A stretch of 30,444 nt of DNA, taken from contig DAOUFU010000202.1 in NCBI GenBank assembly GCA_034429275.1, forward strand, positions 1-30,444, written 5' to 3'. The notes beneath the pieces were generated by a model. The model did no database searches. It had not been told where the DNA came from and was given only the letters and a program-made list of their open reading frames with translations. This DNA comes from DAOUFU01 sp034429275 (GTDB lineage: Bacteria > Chloroflexota > Anaerolineae > Aggregatilineales > Aggregatilineaceae). Each line of letters opens with the position of its first letter. Position 1 is the stretch's first letter. The position numbers and the translations under genes were made by a program. Of the stretch, positions 7,260 to 15,240 are shown one piece after another.

Positions 7260-8114
7260 ATGCTCAGAATTTCGGTCTTTACCGTCATGCTGCCCGATCT
7301 CACGCCAGAAGATGCTGCCGCTGCCCTCAAAGCTAACGGCTATGCAGGCGTGGAGTGGCGGGTGACAGCTATCCCCCCCGAACGCAAGGCAGAAACACCT
7401 TCGTTTTGGGGCAACAACCTGTGCACCCTGGAGCCAACTCTGGCCGAAGCTGCGCGCGCCAGACAGATCGCAGAGTCTGCCGGGCTGGCGATCAACTCAC
7501 TGGGCACCTATATCGAAGTGGGCGACCTGGCGGCGGTGGAGAATGCGATGCAGTTTGCGCGCGCGTGCGGTTCACCGGCTATCCGCGTCAATCCGGGGCG
7601 CTGGCCCGATCCTGAGGGGCTGACCTATGCGCAATCGTTCGAGCGAGCCAAAACGTTCTTCGGCGAAGTCCAGGCATTAGGCAAACAGTACGGCGTAAAA
7701 ACTGTTGTGGAAACACATCATTTCACCATCACCCCCAGCGCATCGCTGGCTCACCGCCTGGTGAGTCACTTCGACCCGGATTACGTGGGCGTGCTGCACG
7801 ACGCGGGCAACATGGTGATGGAAGGCTATGAAGCGTACCGGATGGGATTTGAACTGCTCGGTCCCTATCTGGCCCATGTTCATGTCAAGAATGCGCGGTA
7901 TAACCGGCCCGAAGGTAGCGGACTGTGGAAAGGCAGCTGGTCGCCGCTGGAAGATGGCATTGTCGATTGGGAAGCCCTGTTCACTGCGCTGAAGGCCGTT
8001 GGCTACCAGGGCTGGCTGGCCGTGGAAGACTTCAGCCGGGTGCGGCCCTCTCACGAAGCGCTGGCTTATAACATCGGCTTTTTACAGAGGTACCTGTCCA
8101 GGTTTTTTGGATAA
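7260..8114 (+). CDS. Xylose-isomerase-like TIM barrel (sugar phosphate isomerase/epimerase)
   Basis: This 284-residue TIM-barrel protein belongs to the same superfamily as its neighbours at 6318 and 9315 but is clearly a separate lineage. Expected metal-site residues are seen: VVETHHF (Glu151, His153/154), VGVLHDAGN (Asp181), LAHVHVKNAR (His206/208) and WLAVEDFS (Glu256). The start is the ATG at 7260, with AAAGGAG 5 nt upstream; the GTG at 7254 overlaps that site. It leads an operon with a Gfo/Idh/MocA oxidoreductase 25 nt downstream, a pairing typical of inositol-like or keto-sugar catabolism. The reaction is probably isomerisation, epimerisation, or dehydration/lyase chemistry on an oxidised sugar. 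Confidence 0.85.
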   Translation: MLRISVFTVMLPDLTPEDAAAALKANGYAGVEWRVTAIPPERKAETPSFWGNNLCTLEPTLAEAARARQIAESAGLAINSLGTYIEVGDLAAVENAMQFARACGSPAIRVNPGRWPDPEGLTYAQSFERAKTFFGEVQALGKQYGVKTVVETHHFTITPSASLAHRLVSHFDPDYVGVLHDAGNMVMEGYEAYRMGFELLGPYLAHVHVKNARYNRPEGSGLWKGSWSPLEDGIVDWEALFTALKAVGYQGWLAVEDFSRVRPSHEALAYNIGFLQRYLSRFFG

Positions 8115-8139
8115 ATCTTAACTACGAAAGGGTAACATC

Positions 8140-9237
8140 ATGACGCAAAAAATCCGGCACGTGCTGATCGGCGTAGGGGCCAATGTCTTTGGGATGCACA
8201 CGGCGGCACGCGCCCTGGAGACCACCGAATGGGTGGGCTTTAACGATATTGATTTTGTCGTAGGGCGGCAACGTGCCGAAGAATATGGTGTGCCATTTTT
8301 CACCGATGTGCCGACCATGCTGGCCGAGACCCGGCCCGATGTGGCGGTTGTCATCACCCCACACCCGGCGCATCCCGCACTCTCCATCGCATGCCTGGAA
8401 GCGGGCTGTCATGTGCTGGTGGAAAAACCGATGGCGATCGATGTCGCCAGCGCCGATGCGATGATCGCCACCGCCCGGCGGACCGGCAAGCTGCTGGCGG
8501 TGAACTTCCAGCAGCGCCTGCGCCCGGAGATCATCGCAGCGCGCAAGCTGATCCAGGAAGGTCGGTTGGGCAAGATTCAAAATGTGGACATGAAAATGAC
8601 CTGGACACGCACGGCCATTTACTACCGCATGTCGACCTGGCGCGGCACCTGGGTCGGTGAGGGTGGCGGCGTGCTGATGAACCAGGCCCCCCACGAGCTT
8701 GATCTGCTCTACCACCTGCTGGGGATGCCTTCCCGCGTGATGGCCTGGACGCGCACCATCTACCACAAGATCGAGACTGAAGACACAATTCACGCCATGC
8801 TTGAATGGCCCGACGGTGCTATGGGAGCGGTCCATATCAGTACGGCGGAATCCGGTCAGCCGCAGCGGTTTGAGATCATCGGGACTGGCGGTCACCTGGC
8901 GATCAGTCCTGGTAAGCTGGTCTTCCAGCAGTTCGATATGGACGTGCGGGACTTCATCGAGACCAGCGACAAACCGTTCTCTGCACCCAACCTGATCCCC
9001 GGAGAGGTCGAAATCGGCCCCGGCGCGGGCAATCACGAAGCCATCTACCGCAATCTGCACAGCGCGATTCTGTATGGCACGCCGCTCGCCGCCGAGTCTG
9101 AGTCCGCCCGCCCCTCGCTCGAAATTGCGAACGGCATGACCCTGTCGAGCTATACCGGGCAGCCGGTCACTTTCCCGGTAGACCGCGCAGAATATAGTGC
9201 CCTGCTCGCTGACCTGCAGGCAGGCAAACGGAGATAG
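8140..9237 (+). CDS. Gfo/Idh/MocA family NAD(P)-dependent oxidoreductase
   Basis: This 365-residue protein oxidises or reduces a sugar, inositol or sugar-derivative hydroxyl using NAD(P). The N-terminal Rossmann domain starts with HVLIGVGANVFGMH (residues 7-20) and contains the signature VLVEKPMAI (Glu95, Lys96, Pro97), in which the Lys is catalytic. The C-terminal alpha/beta domain shows GGGVLMNQAPHELDLL, with His185 as probable general acid/base and Asp188. Length is normal. GAAAGGG sits 7 nt before the ATG. It lies between two TIM-barrel isomerase-like genes and upstream of GH1, so the substrate is likely a glycoside or released sugar. Oxidation at C3 is a plausible but unproven role. Confidence 0.9.
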   Translation: MTQKIRHVLIGVGANVFGMHTAARALETTEWVGFNDIDFVVGRQRAEEYGVPFFTDVPTMLAETRPDVAVVITPHPAHPALSIACLEAGCHVLVEKPMAIDVASADAMIATARRTGKLLAVNFQQRLRPEIIAARKLIQEGRLGKIQNVDMKMTWTRTAIYYRMSTWRGTWVGEGGGVLMNQAPHELDLLYHLLGMPSRVMAWTRTIYHKIETEDTIHAMLEWPDGAMGAVHISTAESGQPQRFEIIGTGGHLAISPGKLVFQQFDMDVRDFIETSDKPFSAPNLIPGEVEIGPGAGNHEAIYRNLHSAILYGTPLAAESESARPSLEIANGMTLSSYTGQPVTFPVDRAEYSALLADLQAGKRR

Positions 9238-9314
9238 CAACGCAGCCGATGGTCATTCCGGCCATCTGCCCAAACGAATTTGAGACAGGTTTCAAGTTAG
9301 AGAGGATTTGAGCG

Positions 9315-10163
9315 ATGTCCTATACACTCAGTGCCTTTGGCGACGAAGTATCGAGCGATTTGAACGTGCAGTTGCGCGTTCTGACCGAACTCCGCGTGTA
9401 CGGGCTGGACCTGCGCGGAGCGTGGGAAACCAACGTACTCCGTATGAGCGACCAACAGGTGGCCGATGTGAAAGCAGCCTGCGCTGCCTATAGCGTCACG
9501 GTGCGCTGCATTGGCAGCCCCATCGGCAAATCGCCGCTGATGGACCCCATCAAGAATGAACTCAACAACCTGGCCCGCATCATCGAGATCGGCCAGGAAG
9601 TCGGCACCCGCAATATCCGCATATTCTCGTTCTACCCGCCCGACACCAGCACCAACGCCCACTATGACCAGCACGTGCCGGACGCAATCGAACGGCTCAA
9701 GGCGCTGGCCGCGCTGGCCGCCCAGCACAATATGATGCTGCTCCACGAGAACGAGAAAGACATCGTGGGCGATGTGCCCGAACGCTGCCTCAAGCTGATG
9801 CAGGGAGTCGATCACCCGAACATGCGCTTCATCTGGGACCCGGCCAACTTCGCGCAGTGCGGCGTCGCCCAGCAGGTGGATCGCTACTGGGATTCTCTCT
9901 CGCCCTTCATCGGCTACATCCATATCAAGGATGCCCGCCTTGCCGATGGCAGCGTCACCCCTGCTGGTCAGGGCGATGGCCAGGTGAAAGAGCTGCTGGA
10001 ACATCTGCGCGCAGCAGGCTATAACGGGACCCTCGCGCTGGAGCCACACCTGGCTATCGCCGGGCACAGCGGCGGATTTTCCGGCGAAGACGGGATGCGC
10101 GTGGCGGTGAGCGCCCTGCGCGGCCTGCTGCAGGACATCGGCTGGACTGACGAAGTACATTGA
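9315..10163 (+). CDS. Xylose-isomerase-like TIM barrel (sugar phosphate isomerase/epimerase)
   Basis: This is the third member of the superfamily in the cluster (282 residues). It opens with YTLSAFGDEVSSDL. The probable metal ligands are Glu145 (LLHENEK), Asp175 (FIWDPANF), His203 (YIHIKDAR) and Glu243 (LALEPHL), matching the Glu-Asp-His-Glu set of the fold. A ribosome site AGAGAGGA lies upstream of the ATG. The stop codon overlaps the GAGAGGA motif used by the GH1 gene 15 nt downstream, so the two are translated from one message. Its substrate is probably made by the adjacent oxidoreductase or glycosidase; the reaction is not identifiable from sequence. Confidence 0.85.
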   Translation: MSYTLSAFGDEVSSDLNVQLRVLTELRVYGLDLRGAWETNVLRMSDQQVADVKAACAAYSVTVRCIGSPIGKSPLMDPIKNELNNLARIIEIGQEVGTRNIRIFSFYPPDTSTNAHYDQHVPDAIERLKALAALAAQHNMMLLHENEKDIVGDVPERCLKLMQGVDHPNMRFIWDPANFAQCGVAQQVDRYWDSLSPFIGYIHIKDARLADGSVTPAGQGDGQVKELLEHLRAAGYNGTLALEPHLAIAGHSGGFSGEDGMRVAVSALRGLLQDIGWTDEVH

Positions 10164-10178
10164 GAGGACAAATCGTCG

Positions 10179-11510
10179 ATGGCTTTTCCGAAGGACTTCC
10201 TGTGGGGGACCGCAACAGCCGCTTACCAGATCGAAGGCGCGGTGCGCGAAGATGGGCGCGGCGAGTCGATCTGGGACCGCTTCGCCCACACCCCTGGCGC
10301 CATCAAAGACGGCAGTACGGGCGATGTCGCGTGCGATCATTATCATCGCTACCACGAAGACATTGCCCTGATGCGCGAACTGAACCTGAATGCCTATCGC
10401 TTCAGCATCGCCTGGCCGCGCATTGTGCCCGATGGAACCGGGGCGATCAACCAGGCCGGCATCGACTTTTACTCGCGCTTGATCGACGCGCTGCTGGAAG
10501 CGCAGATCACCCCGTTCATCACCCTCTATCACTGGGACCTGCCGCAGGCGCTCCAGGATCGGGGCGGCTGGGCCAACCGCGAGACGGCGCAGGCTTTCGC
10601 CGACTATGTGGATGTGATCACTCGCGCGCTCGGTGATCGCGCCCGGCTATGGGCAACTCACAATGAACCCTGGTGCACGGCTTTTCTCGGTCATCAGATG
10701 GGCATCTTTGCGCCGGGTCTGCGCGATATGAAGACCGCCCTGCAGGTTTCGCATCACCTGCTGCTCTCGCACGGGTTGGCTGTGCCGGTCATCCGGGCCA
10801 ATGTGCCGGGTGCGCAGGTGGGCATCGCGCCCAACTATACGCCGAGCTATCCTCCGCCCGGCAGTGATAGGGCCGAAGATGTGCAGGCGGCGCGCCTGTA
10901 CGATGGACACTTCAACCGCTGGTTCCTCGATCCGCTGGCCGGGCGCGGCTATCCGGAAGACGTGTGGCAGGCGTATGGTGCGCTCGTGCCGGAAATACAG
11001 CCCGGTGACCTGGACGTCATCTCCACCCCGCTGGACTGGCTGGGCCTGAACTACTACAACCCGGCCTGGATTGCGCACGATTCGGCCAGTCCCCTTGGCC
11101 TGGGATGGCGGCAAAACCCGGCGCTGGAACACACCGCGGACCGCGAGATCTACCCCCAGGGAATGTATGATATGCTGTGGCGCATGGATCGTGACTACGA
11201 TTTCCCGCTGCTCTACATCACCGAGAATGGCGCAGCCGTCGAAGATGAGCTGGGACCCGATGGCCAGGTCCACGATCCCCAGCGCGTGCGCTTCCTCGAA
11301 GCCCACTTCGCCGAGGCGGAGCGTGCCATGCAGGCGGGTGTTCCGCTGCGTGGTTATTTCGTATGGTCGCTTTACGACAACTTTGAGTGGGCGTCCGGTT
11401 TTACGCTTCGGTACGGGATCACCCGCGTCGATTTTGAGACTCAGCAGCGTACCATCAAGGACAGCGGGCGCTGGTACGCGGAATTTATCCGCCGCCAGCA
11501 GCAGGGCTGA
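10179..11510 (+). CDS. GH1 family beta-glucosidase
   Basis: This retaining beta-glycosidase hydrolyses terminal beta-glucosyl, galactosyl or related units from oligosaccharides or aryl glycosides. The 443-residue protein covers the whole GH1 barrel. It has the N-terminal signature FPKDFLWGTATAAYQIEGA (residues 3-21), the acid/base Glu163 in WATHNEPWC, the NYYNP segment (291-295) and the nucleophile Glu349 in LYITENGAA. There is no signal peptide, so it acts inside the cell on imported sugars. It is the last gene of the plus-strand operon and is followed by a strong hairpin at 11529-11565. A phospho-beta-glucosidase role is less likely, since no PTS genes are nearby. Confidence 0.93.
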   Translation: MAFPKDFLWGTATAAYQIEGAVREDGRGESIWDRFAHTPGAIKDGSTGDVACDHYHRYHEDIALMRELNLNAYRFSIAWPRIVPDGTGAINQAGIDFYSRLIDALLEAQITPFITLYHWDLPQALQDRGGWANRETAQAFADYVDVITRALGDRARLWATHNEPWCTAFLGHQMGIFAPGLRDMKTALQVSHHLLLSHGLAVPVIRANVPGAQVGIAPNYTPSYPPPGSDRAEDVQAARLYDGHFNRWFLDPLAGRGYPEDVWQAYGALVPEIQPGDLDVISTPLDWLGLNYYNPAWIAHDSASPLGLGWRQNPALEHTADREIYPQGMYDMLWRMDRDYDFPLLYITENGAAVEDELGPDGQVHDPQRVRFLEAHFAEAERAMQAGVPLRGYFVWSLYDNFEWASGFTLRYGITRVDFETQQRTIKDSGRWYAEFIRRQQQG

Positions 11511-11528
11511 CGAATCCGGTTGATTAGC

Positions 11529-11565
11529 GTACAGACGCGGGAGATGGTGACTCCCGCGTCTGTAC
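11529..11565 (+). terminator. Long perfect hairpin after the GH1 gene
   Basis: GTACAGACGCGGGAG (11529-11543) and its exact reverse complement (11551-11565) form a 15-bp stem with a 7-nt loop. It starts 18 nt after the GH1 stop. Only a short T stretch (AGTTT) follows, so it is either a poor intrinsic terminator or a 3'-end stabilising hairpin. Confidence 0.55.
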
Positions 11566-11597
11566 AGTTTCCACAAATGCGATTTCGTGCGAAATGC

Positions 11598-11626
11598 TTG
11601 ACAAAGCCTTCGCTTCTTGTTAACTT
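11598..11626 (+). promoter_or_regulatory. trp operon promoter (consensus -35, extended -10)
   Basis: TTGACA (11598-11603) is a perfect -35 box. After a 17-bp spacer comes TAACTT (11621-11626), preceded by TGT, which gives an extended -10 element. Transcription should begin near 11633, just ahead of the T-box leader, leaving a 5' leader of about 420 nt before trpE. Confidence 0.75.
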
Positions 11627-11660
11627 GTTTAGCAATCAATCGAATACTTCCAAAAACGTT

Positions 11661-12024
11661 GATCTGGAAGAGTACACACCTGAGCCGTGTTCAGAGAGCC
11701 GCCGGGCGGTGCGAGGCGGTACACAAGCCGGTGTTGGAATGGACCAGGGAGTTGCCGGTCGAACGCGGTCAACCTACCATCAGGGGCCGCCAGTAGCCCG
11801 CGCCGGAGTCCCCACCGTTACCGGGTGACGGGTATCGACGCCGCGTATGCTGACATACACACATACGAGCAGTCCGTACCCCAATTGAGTGAAGCTGGCC
11901 GTTTTTGCCTCAAAAATCTGCGATCACCGCAGATTTTTTGTTGCCCGGCACAAAGCAGCCGCTTAACCGAGGTGGCACCGCGAGAATTCCCCCCTCTCGT
12001 CCCCGGATGGAGATGGGGGATTTT
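11661..12024 (+). ncRNA. T-box leader (tRNA-Trp-sensing riboswitch) of the trp operon
   Basis: This leader RNA senses uncharged tRNA-Trp and lets transcription continue into trpE. Stem I landmarks are in order: the K-turn GAAGAGTA (11667-11674), the AG bulge AGAGAG (11693-11698), the distal loop GGTGCGAG, and the 3' strand GAATGGACC, with the specifier codon TGG (Trp) at 11740-11742. The T-box sequence GAGGTGGCACCGCG spans 11969-11982. Its TGGC would pair with the GCCA end of a tRNA whose discriminator is G, as in bacterial tRNA-Trp. A competing terminator follows: C-rich arm 11989-11998, GAGATGGGGG arm 12010-12019, then ATTTT. The promoter is at 11598. The whole 541-nt gap between GH1 and trpE is explained by the GH1 hairpin, this promoter and the leader. 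Confidence 0.92.
11912..11939 (+). terminator. Terminator-like hairpin in the middle of the T-box leader (Stem III position)
   Basis: AAAAATCTGCG (11912-11922) pairs perfectly with 11928-11938 around a 5-nt loop (ATCAC), and a run of six T ends at 11939. It sits where Stem III of a T-box RNA lies, between Stem I and the T-box sequence. By shape it is also a good intrinsic terminator, better than the one after the T-box. Confidence 0.6.
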
Positions 12025-12051
12025 CGTTGGAGAACCTTTGGAGGGCGACAC

Positions 12052-13572
12052 ATGGCTTTCTCACCCAGCACTGTCCGCGCGGATGCCCGCACCATCCCCG
12101 ACCGCGAGTCTGTTTTCCGCTTGTTTGAGCAGGGCGATCTGGTCCCCGTCTACCGCACACTTCTGGCCGACCTGGAAACGCCGGTTTCAGTCTATCTCAA
12201 GCTGGCGCAGACCAGCACCGCGTCTTTTTTGCTCGAAAGCGTCGAGGGCGGTGAGCAGGTGGGCCGCTATTCCTTCCTGGGAGTCAACCCAAAGGGGCTG
12301 CTCACCGTGCAACACAACCGTGTGACGGTCACGCGCGGCGGAATGACCACCACCCGCGACCTGAACGAAGGCGAGGACCCGCTCACCGTCATCGAAGCCG
12401 AATTTGGCCGGGTGCAGCCGGTGCAGATCGAAGGTCTTCCGCGCTTCATCGGCGGCGCGGTAGGCTATCTCAGTTACGACCTGGTGCGCTATTTCGAGCG
12501 CCTGCCCGCCACAGCCCAGGATGATCTGAACGTGCCGGACGCCGCGTTCATGCTGGTTGATACACTAGTGATCTTCGACCATGCCAAGCATCAGCTAACC
12601 GTTCTCGCCAACGCACATAACACCGGCGATCCTGTAGCCGCGTACAACGACGCCGTCAACCGCATCGAGACGGTGATCGATGCCCTGGCACAGCCTTTGC
12701 CCTACCTGGATGCGCCGCCGGACCCGGTCGATGGAACGCTGCACTCCAACATGACCCGCGACACCTTCGAGGCTAATGTTCGCGCGGCCAAAGAATACAT
12801 TGCCGCCGGCGATGCGTTCCAGATTGTGCTGTCGCAGCGGTTCAGCCGACGAACCAGCGCCCCACCGTTCGCCATCTACCGCGCGTTGCGCGCCCTCAAC
12901 CCTTCCCCCTATATGTTCTTTCTGCGCTTCGACCACGATTTTTCCCTGATCGGGGCTTCGCCGGAGATGATGGTCCGCCTTGAAGATGGAACGGCTACGG
13001 TGCGCCCCATCGCCGGAACGCGGCCCCGCGGCTCTAATGATGCCGAAGATCAGGCATTGGCCGATGAACTGCTCGCCGATGAGAAAGAGCGCGCGGAGCA
13101 TGTCATGCTGGTGGACCTGGGCCGCAACGACTTGGGCCGCGTATGTGCCTATGGCTCGGTCCGCGTGCCGGAGATGATGTTCATCGAGCGCTATTCCCAC
13201 GTGATGCACATCGTCAGCCAGGTCCAGGGCACATTGCGCCCCGGCATGAACGCTTACAGCCTGCTGCGCGCCACCTTCCCCGCCGGGACTCTGAGCGGCG
13301 CGCCAAAGGTTCGCGCCATGGAAATCATCGAAGAACTGGAAGGCACGCGGCGCGGCCCTTATGGTGGCGCAGTGGGCTATTTCAGCTTCGACGGCTCGAT
13401 GGACACCTGCATCACCATCCGCACCATGCTCATGCGCGGCGATACGGTGTATTTCCAGTCGGGCGCAGGCATCGTCGCCGACAGCGACCCGGCGCGCGAA
13501 TATGAGGAGACGGTGAACAAAGCGCGCGCAGTCGCCACAGCCATCACCCGCGCCGAAGAAGGGCTGCTTTAG
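12052..13572 (+). CDS. trpE: Anthranilate synthase component I
   Basis: TrpE converts chorismate to anthranilate using ammonia delivered by TrpG, the first committed step of tryptophan synthesis. The 506-residue protein has the N-terminal regulatory segment with the Trp-binding LLES motif (residues 60-63), so feedback inhibition is likely intact. The C-terminal chorismate-binding domain shows IGASPEMMVR, RPIAGTRPRG, VMLVDLGRNDLGRV, TFPAGTLSGAPK and the end motif GAGIVADSDP. The ATG at 12052 has GGAGGG 6 nt upstream; an open frame extends further 5' but only through the T-box leader. It is the first gene of trpEGDCFBA. Confidence 0.97.
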   Translation: MAFSPSTVRADARTIPDRESVFRLFEQGDLVPVYRTLLADLETPVSVYLKLAQTSTASFLLESVEGGEQVGRYSFLGVNPKGLLTVQHNRVTVTRGGMTTTRDLNEGEDPLTVIEAEFGRVQPVQIEGLPRFIGGAVGYLSYDLVRYFERLPATAQDDLNVPDAAFMLVDTLVIFDHAKHQLTVLANAHNTGDPVAAYNDAVNRIETVIDALAQPLPYLDAPPDPVDGTLHSNMTRDTFEANVRAAKEYIAAGDAFQIVLSQRFSRRTSAPPFAIYRALRALNPSPYMFFLRFDHDFSLIGASPEMMVRLEDGTATVRPIAGTRPRGSNDAEDQALADELLADEKERAEHVMLVDLGRNDLGRVCAYGSVRVPEMMFIERYSHVMHIVSQVQGTLRPGMNAYSLLRATFPAGTLSGAPKVRAMEIIEELEGTRRGPYGGAVGYFSFDGSMDTCITIRTMLMRGDTVYFQSGAGIVADSDPAREYEETVNKARAVATAITRAEEGLL

Positions 13573-13608
13573 GGCGACCGGCTCAAGACACCACACGGAG
13601 ACGACATT

Positions 13609-14175
13609 ATGATTCTGGTCATCGATAACTACGACAGCTTCACGTACAACCTGGTGCAAGAGATGGGTGAGCTTGGTGCCTCGCTCACCGTCCACCGCAA
13701 CGACCAGGTGACTCTGGACGAGATCCGCGCGCTGAATCCCACCCACATCGTGATCTCGCCCGGCCCCGGCACCCCCGATGACGGCGGTATCTCAATGGAC
13801 GTGATTCGCGAACTAGGCCCCACCACGCCGATCCTGGGAGTCTGCCTGGGGCAGCAGTGCATTGGACAGGTGTTCGGCGGGCGCGTGGTCCGTGCGCCGC
13901 GCCTCATGCATGGCAAAACCAGCATGATCTACCACAAAAACGCCCCCCTGTTCACCGGTGTACCCAGCCCGTTTGAAGCCACGCGCTATCACAGCCTGAT
14001 CGTGGAAGAACCGCTGCCGGACGTGCTGGAAGTCACCGCCTTCACCGAGGCCGGCGAAGTGATGGCGCTGCGCCACCGCTACTACCCGATTGCAGGCGTG
14101 CAGTTCCATCCCGAAAGCATCCTGACCCGCTTCGGAATCCGCATCTTGCAGAATTTTCTGGACAACCGGCTGTAA
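13609..14175 (+). CDS. trpG: Anthranilate synthase component II (glutamine amidotransferase)
   Basis: TrpG hydrolyses glutamine and passes ammonia to TrpE. The 188-residue class I amidotransferase has the start LVIDNYDSFTYNLVQ, the oxyanion loop SPGPGTPDD, the nucleophile Cys79 in GVCLGQQ, and the His167/Glu169 pair in VQFHPES. It is a free-standing subunit, not fused to TrpE or TrpD. It begins 36 nt after trpE with a GGAG ribosome site. In some bacteria this subunit also serves as PabA; no pab gene is nearby. Confidence 0.97.
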   Translation: MILVIDNYDSFTYNLVQEMGELGASLTVHRNDQVTLDEIRALNPTHIVISPGPGTPDDGGISMDVIRELGPTTPILGVCLGQQCIGQVFGGRVVRAPRLMHGKTSMIYHKNAPLFTGVPSPFEATRYHSLIVEEPLPDVLEVTAFTEAGEVMALRHRYYPIAGVQFHPESILTRFGIRILQNFLDNRL

Positions 14176-14196
14176 TCACTGAGGGGAGAATTTCTG

Positions 14197-15240
14197 ATGA
14201 CCATCGACATTCAGCGCGCCATTGAGATTATTACTCGCTTCGGCCACCTGCAAGCCGACGAAGCCGAAGCCGTGATGAACCAGATCATGCGCGGCGAGGC
14301 TACCGAAGCCCAGATCGGCGCTTACCTGATGGGGCTGCGCATGAAAGGCGAGACCGAGGCCGAGATCATCGGCAGCGCGCGGGCCATGCGCGCCAATGCG
14401 ATCCGCGTGCCGGTCAGTGCCGGGGCAGACCTGCTGGACACCTGCGGAACCGGGGGTGATAAATCCGGCACGTTCAACATCAGCACAACAGTCGCGTTTG
14501 TGGCGGCAGGCGCAGGGTTGCGCATTGCCAAGCATGGCAACCGCGCGGCAACCAGCAAATGCGGCAGCGCCGACGTGCTGGCCGAATTGGGTGTCAATCT
14601 TGACCTGACGCCCGAACAGGTCGCCCGGTGTGTGGACGAAATCGGCATCGGGTTCCTGTTCGCACCCAAACTGCACCCCGCTATGAAATACGCCATTGGG
14701 CCGCGCCGCGAACTGAAGGTGCGTACCATCTTCAACATCCTCGGCCCGCTCACCAATCCGGCTAATGCCCAACGCCAACTCATGGGCGTCTTTGCGCCCG
14801 ATCTCACCGAGTTCATTGCGCGGGTGCTGGGTGAGTTGGGGTCAAAAAAGGCGGTGGTCGTGTGTGGCTATGGCAATATCGACGAGATGACCAACACCGG
14901 CCCCAGCCGGATGAGTGTCTATGATGAGGGTACCGTTACCACCGACGAGATCAACCCGATTGACCTGGGCCTGAAACCTGCGCACATCTCCGAGCTGCTC
15001 GGCGGTGATGCCCCCGACAACGCGCGCATCTTGCGCGGCATTCTGAGCGGCGAGGTCAACAGCGCCAAGCGCGATGTCGTGCTGCTCAATGCAAGCGCGG
15101 CGCTGATGGCGGGCGGCCTGGTGAACGATCTTCCACGTGGAATCGAACTCGCCGCCGATGTGATCGGCAGCGGTGCAGCGCTCGCCAAGCTGGACGCCCT
15201 GATCACCTATACGCGGGAGCTGGGCAGCAATGGCGCGTGA
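14197..15240 (+). CDS. trpD: Anthranilate phosphoribosyltransferase
   Basis: TrpD transfers phosphoribose from PRPP to anthranilate, giving phosphoribosyl-anthranilate. The 347-residue protein has the PRPP-binding loop CGTGGDKSGTFNIST (83-97) and the conserved block KHGNRAATSKCGSADVLAELG (112-132), whose first half binds the substrate. It also has the family segments RTIFNILGPLTNP and VVCGYGNIDEM. Length is typical. GGGGAG sits upstream of the ATG, and its 3' end overlaps trpC by 11 nt, indicating translational coupling. Confidence 0.97.
   Translation: MTIDIQRAIEIITRFGHLQADEAEAVMNQIMRGEATEAQIGAYLMGLRMKGETEAEIIGSARAMRANAIRVPVSAGADLLDTCGTGGDKSGTFNISTTVAFVAAGAGLRIAKHGNRAATSKCGSADVLAELGVNLDLTPEQVARCVDEIGIGFLFAPKLHPAMKYAIGPRRELKVRTIFNILGPLTNPANAQRQLMGVFAPDLTEFIARVLGELGSKKAVVVCGYGNIDEMTNTGPSRMSVYDEGTVTTDEINPIDLGLKPAHISELLGGDAPDNARILRGILSGEVNSAKRDVVLLNASAALMAGGLVNDLPRGIELAADVIGSGAALAKLDALITYTRELGSNGA

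Noticed and set aside
11905..12051. Upstream extension of trpE or a Trp-rich leader peptide
   Set aside because: The open frame runs through the T-box and terminator, has no ribosome site and is not Trp-rich; the T-box explains the region.
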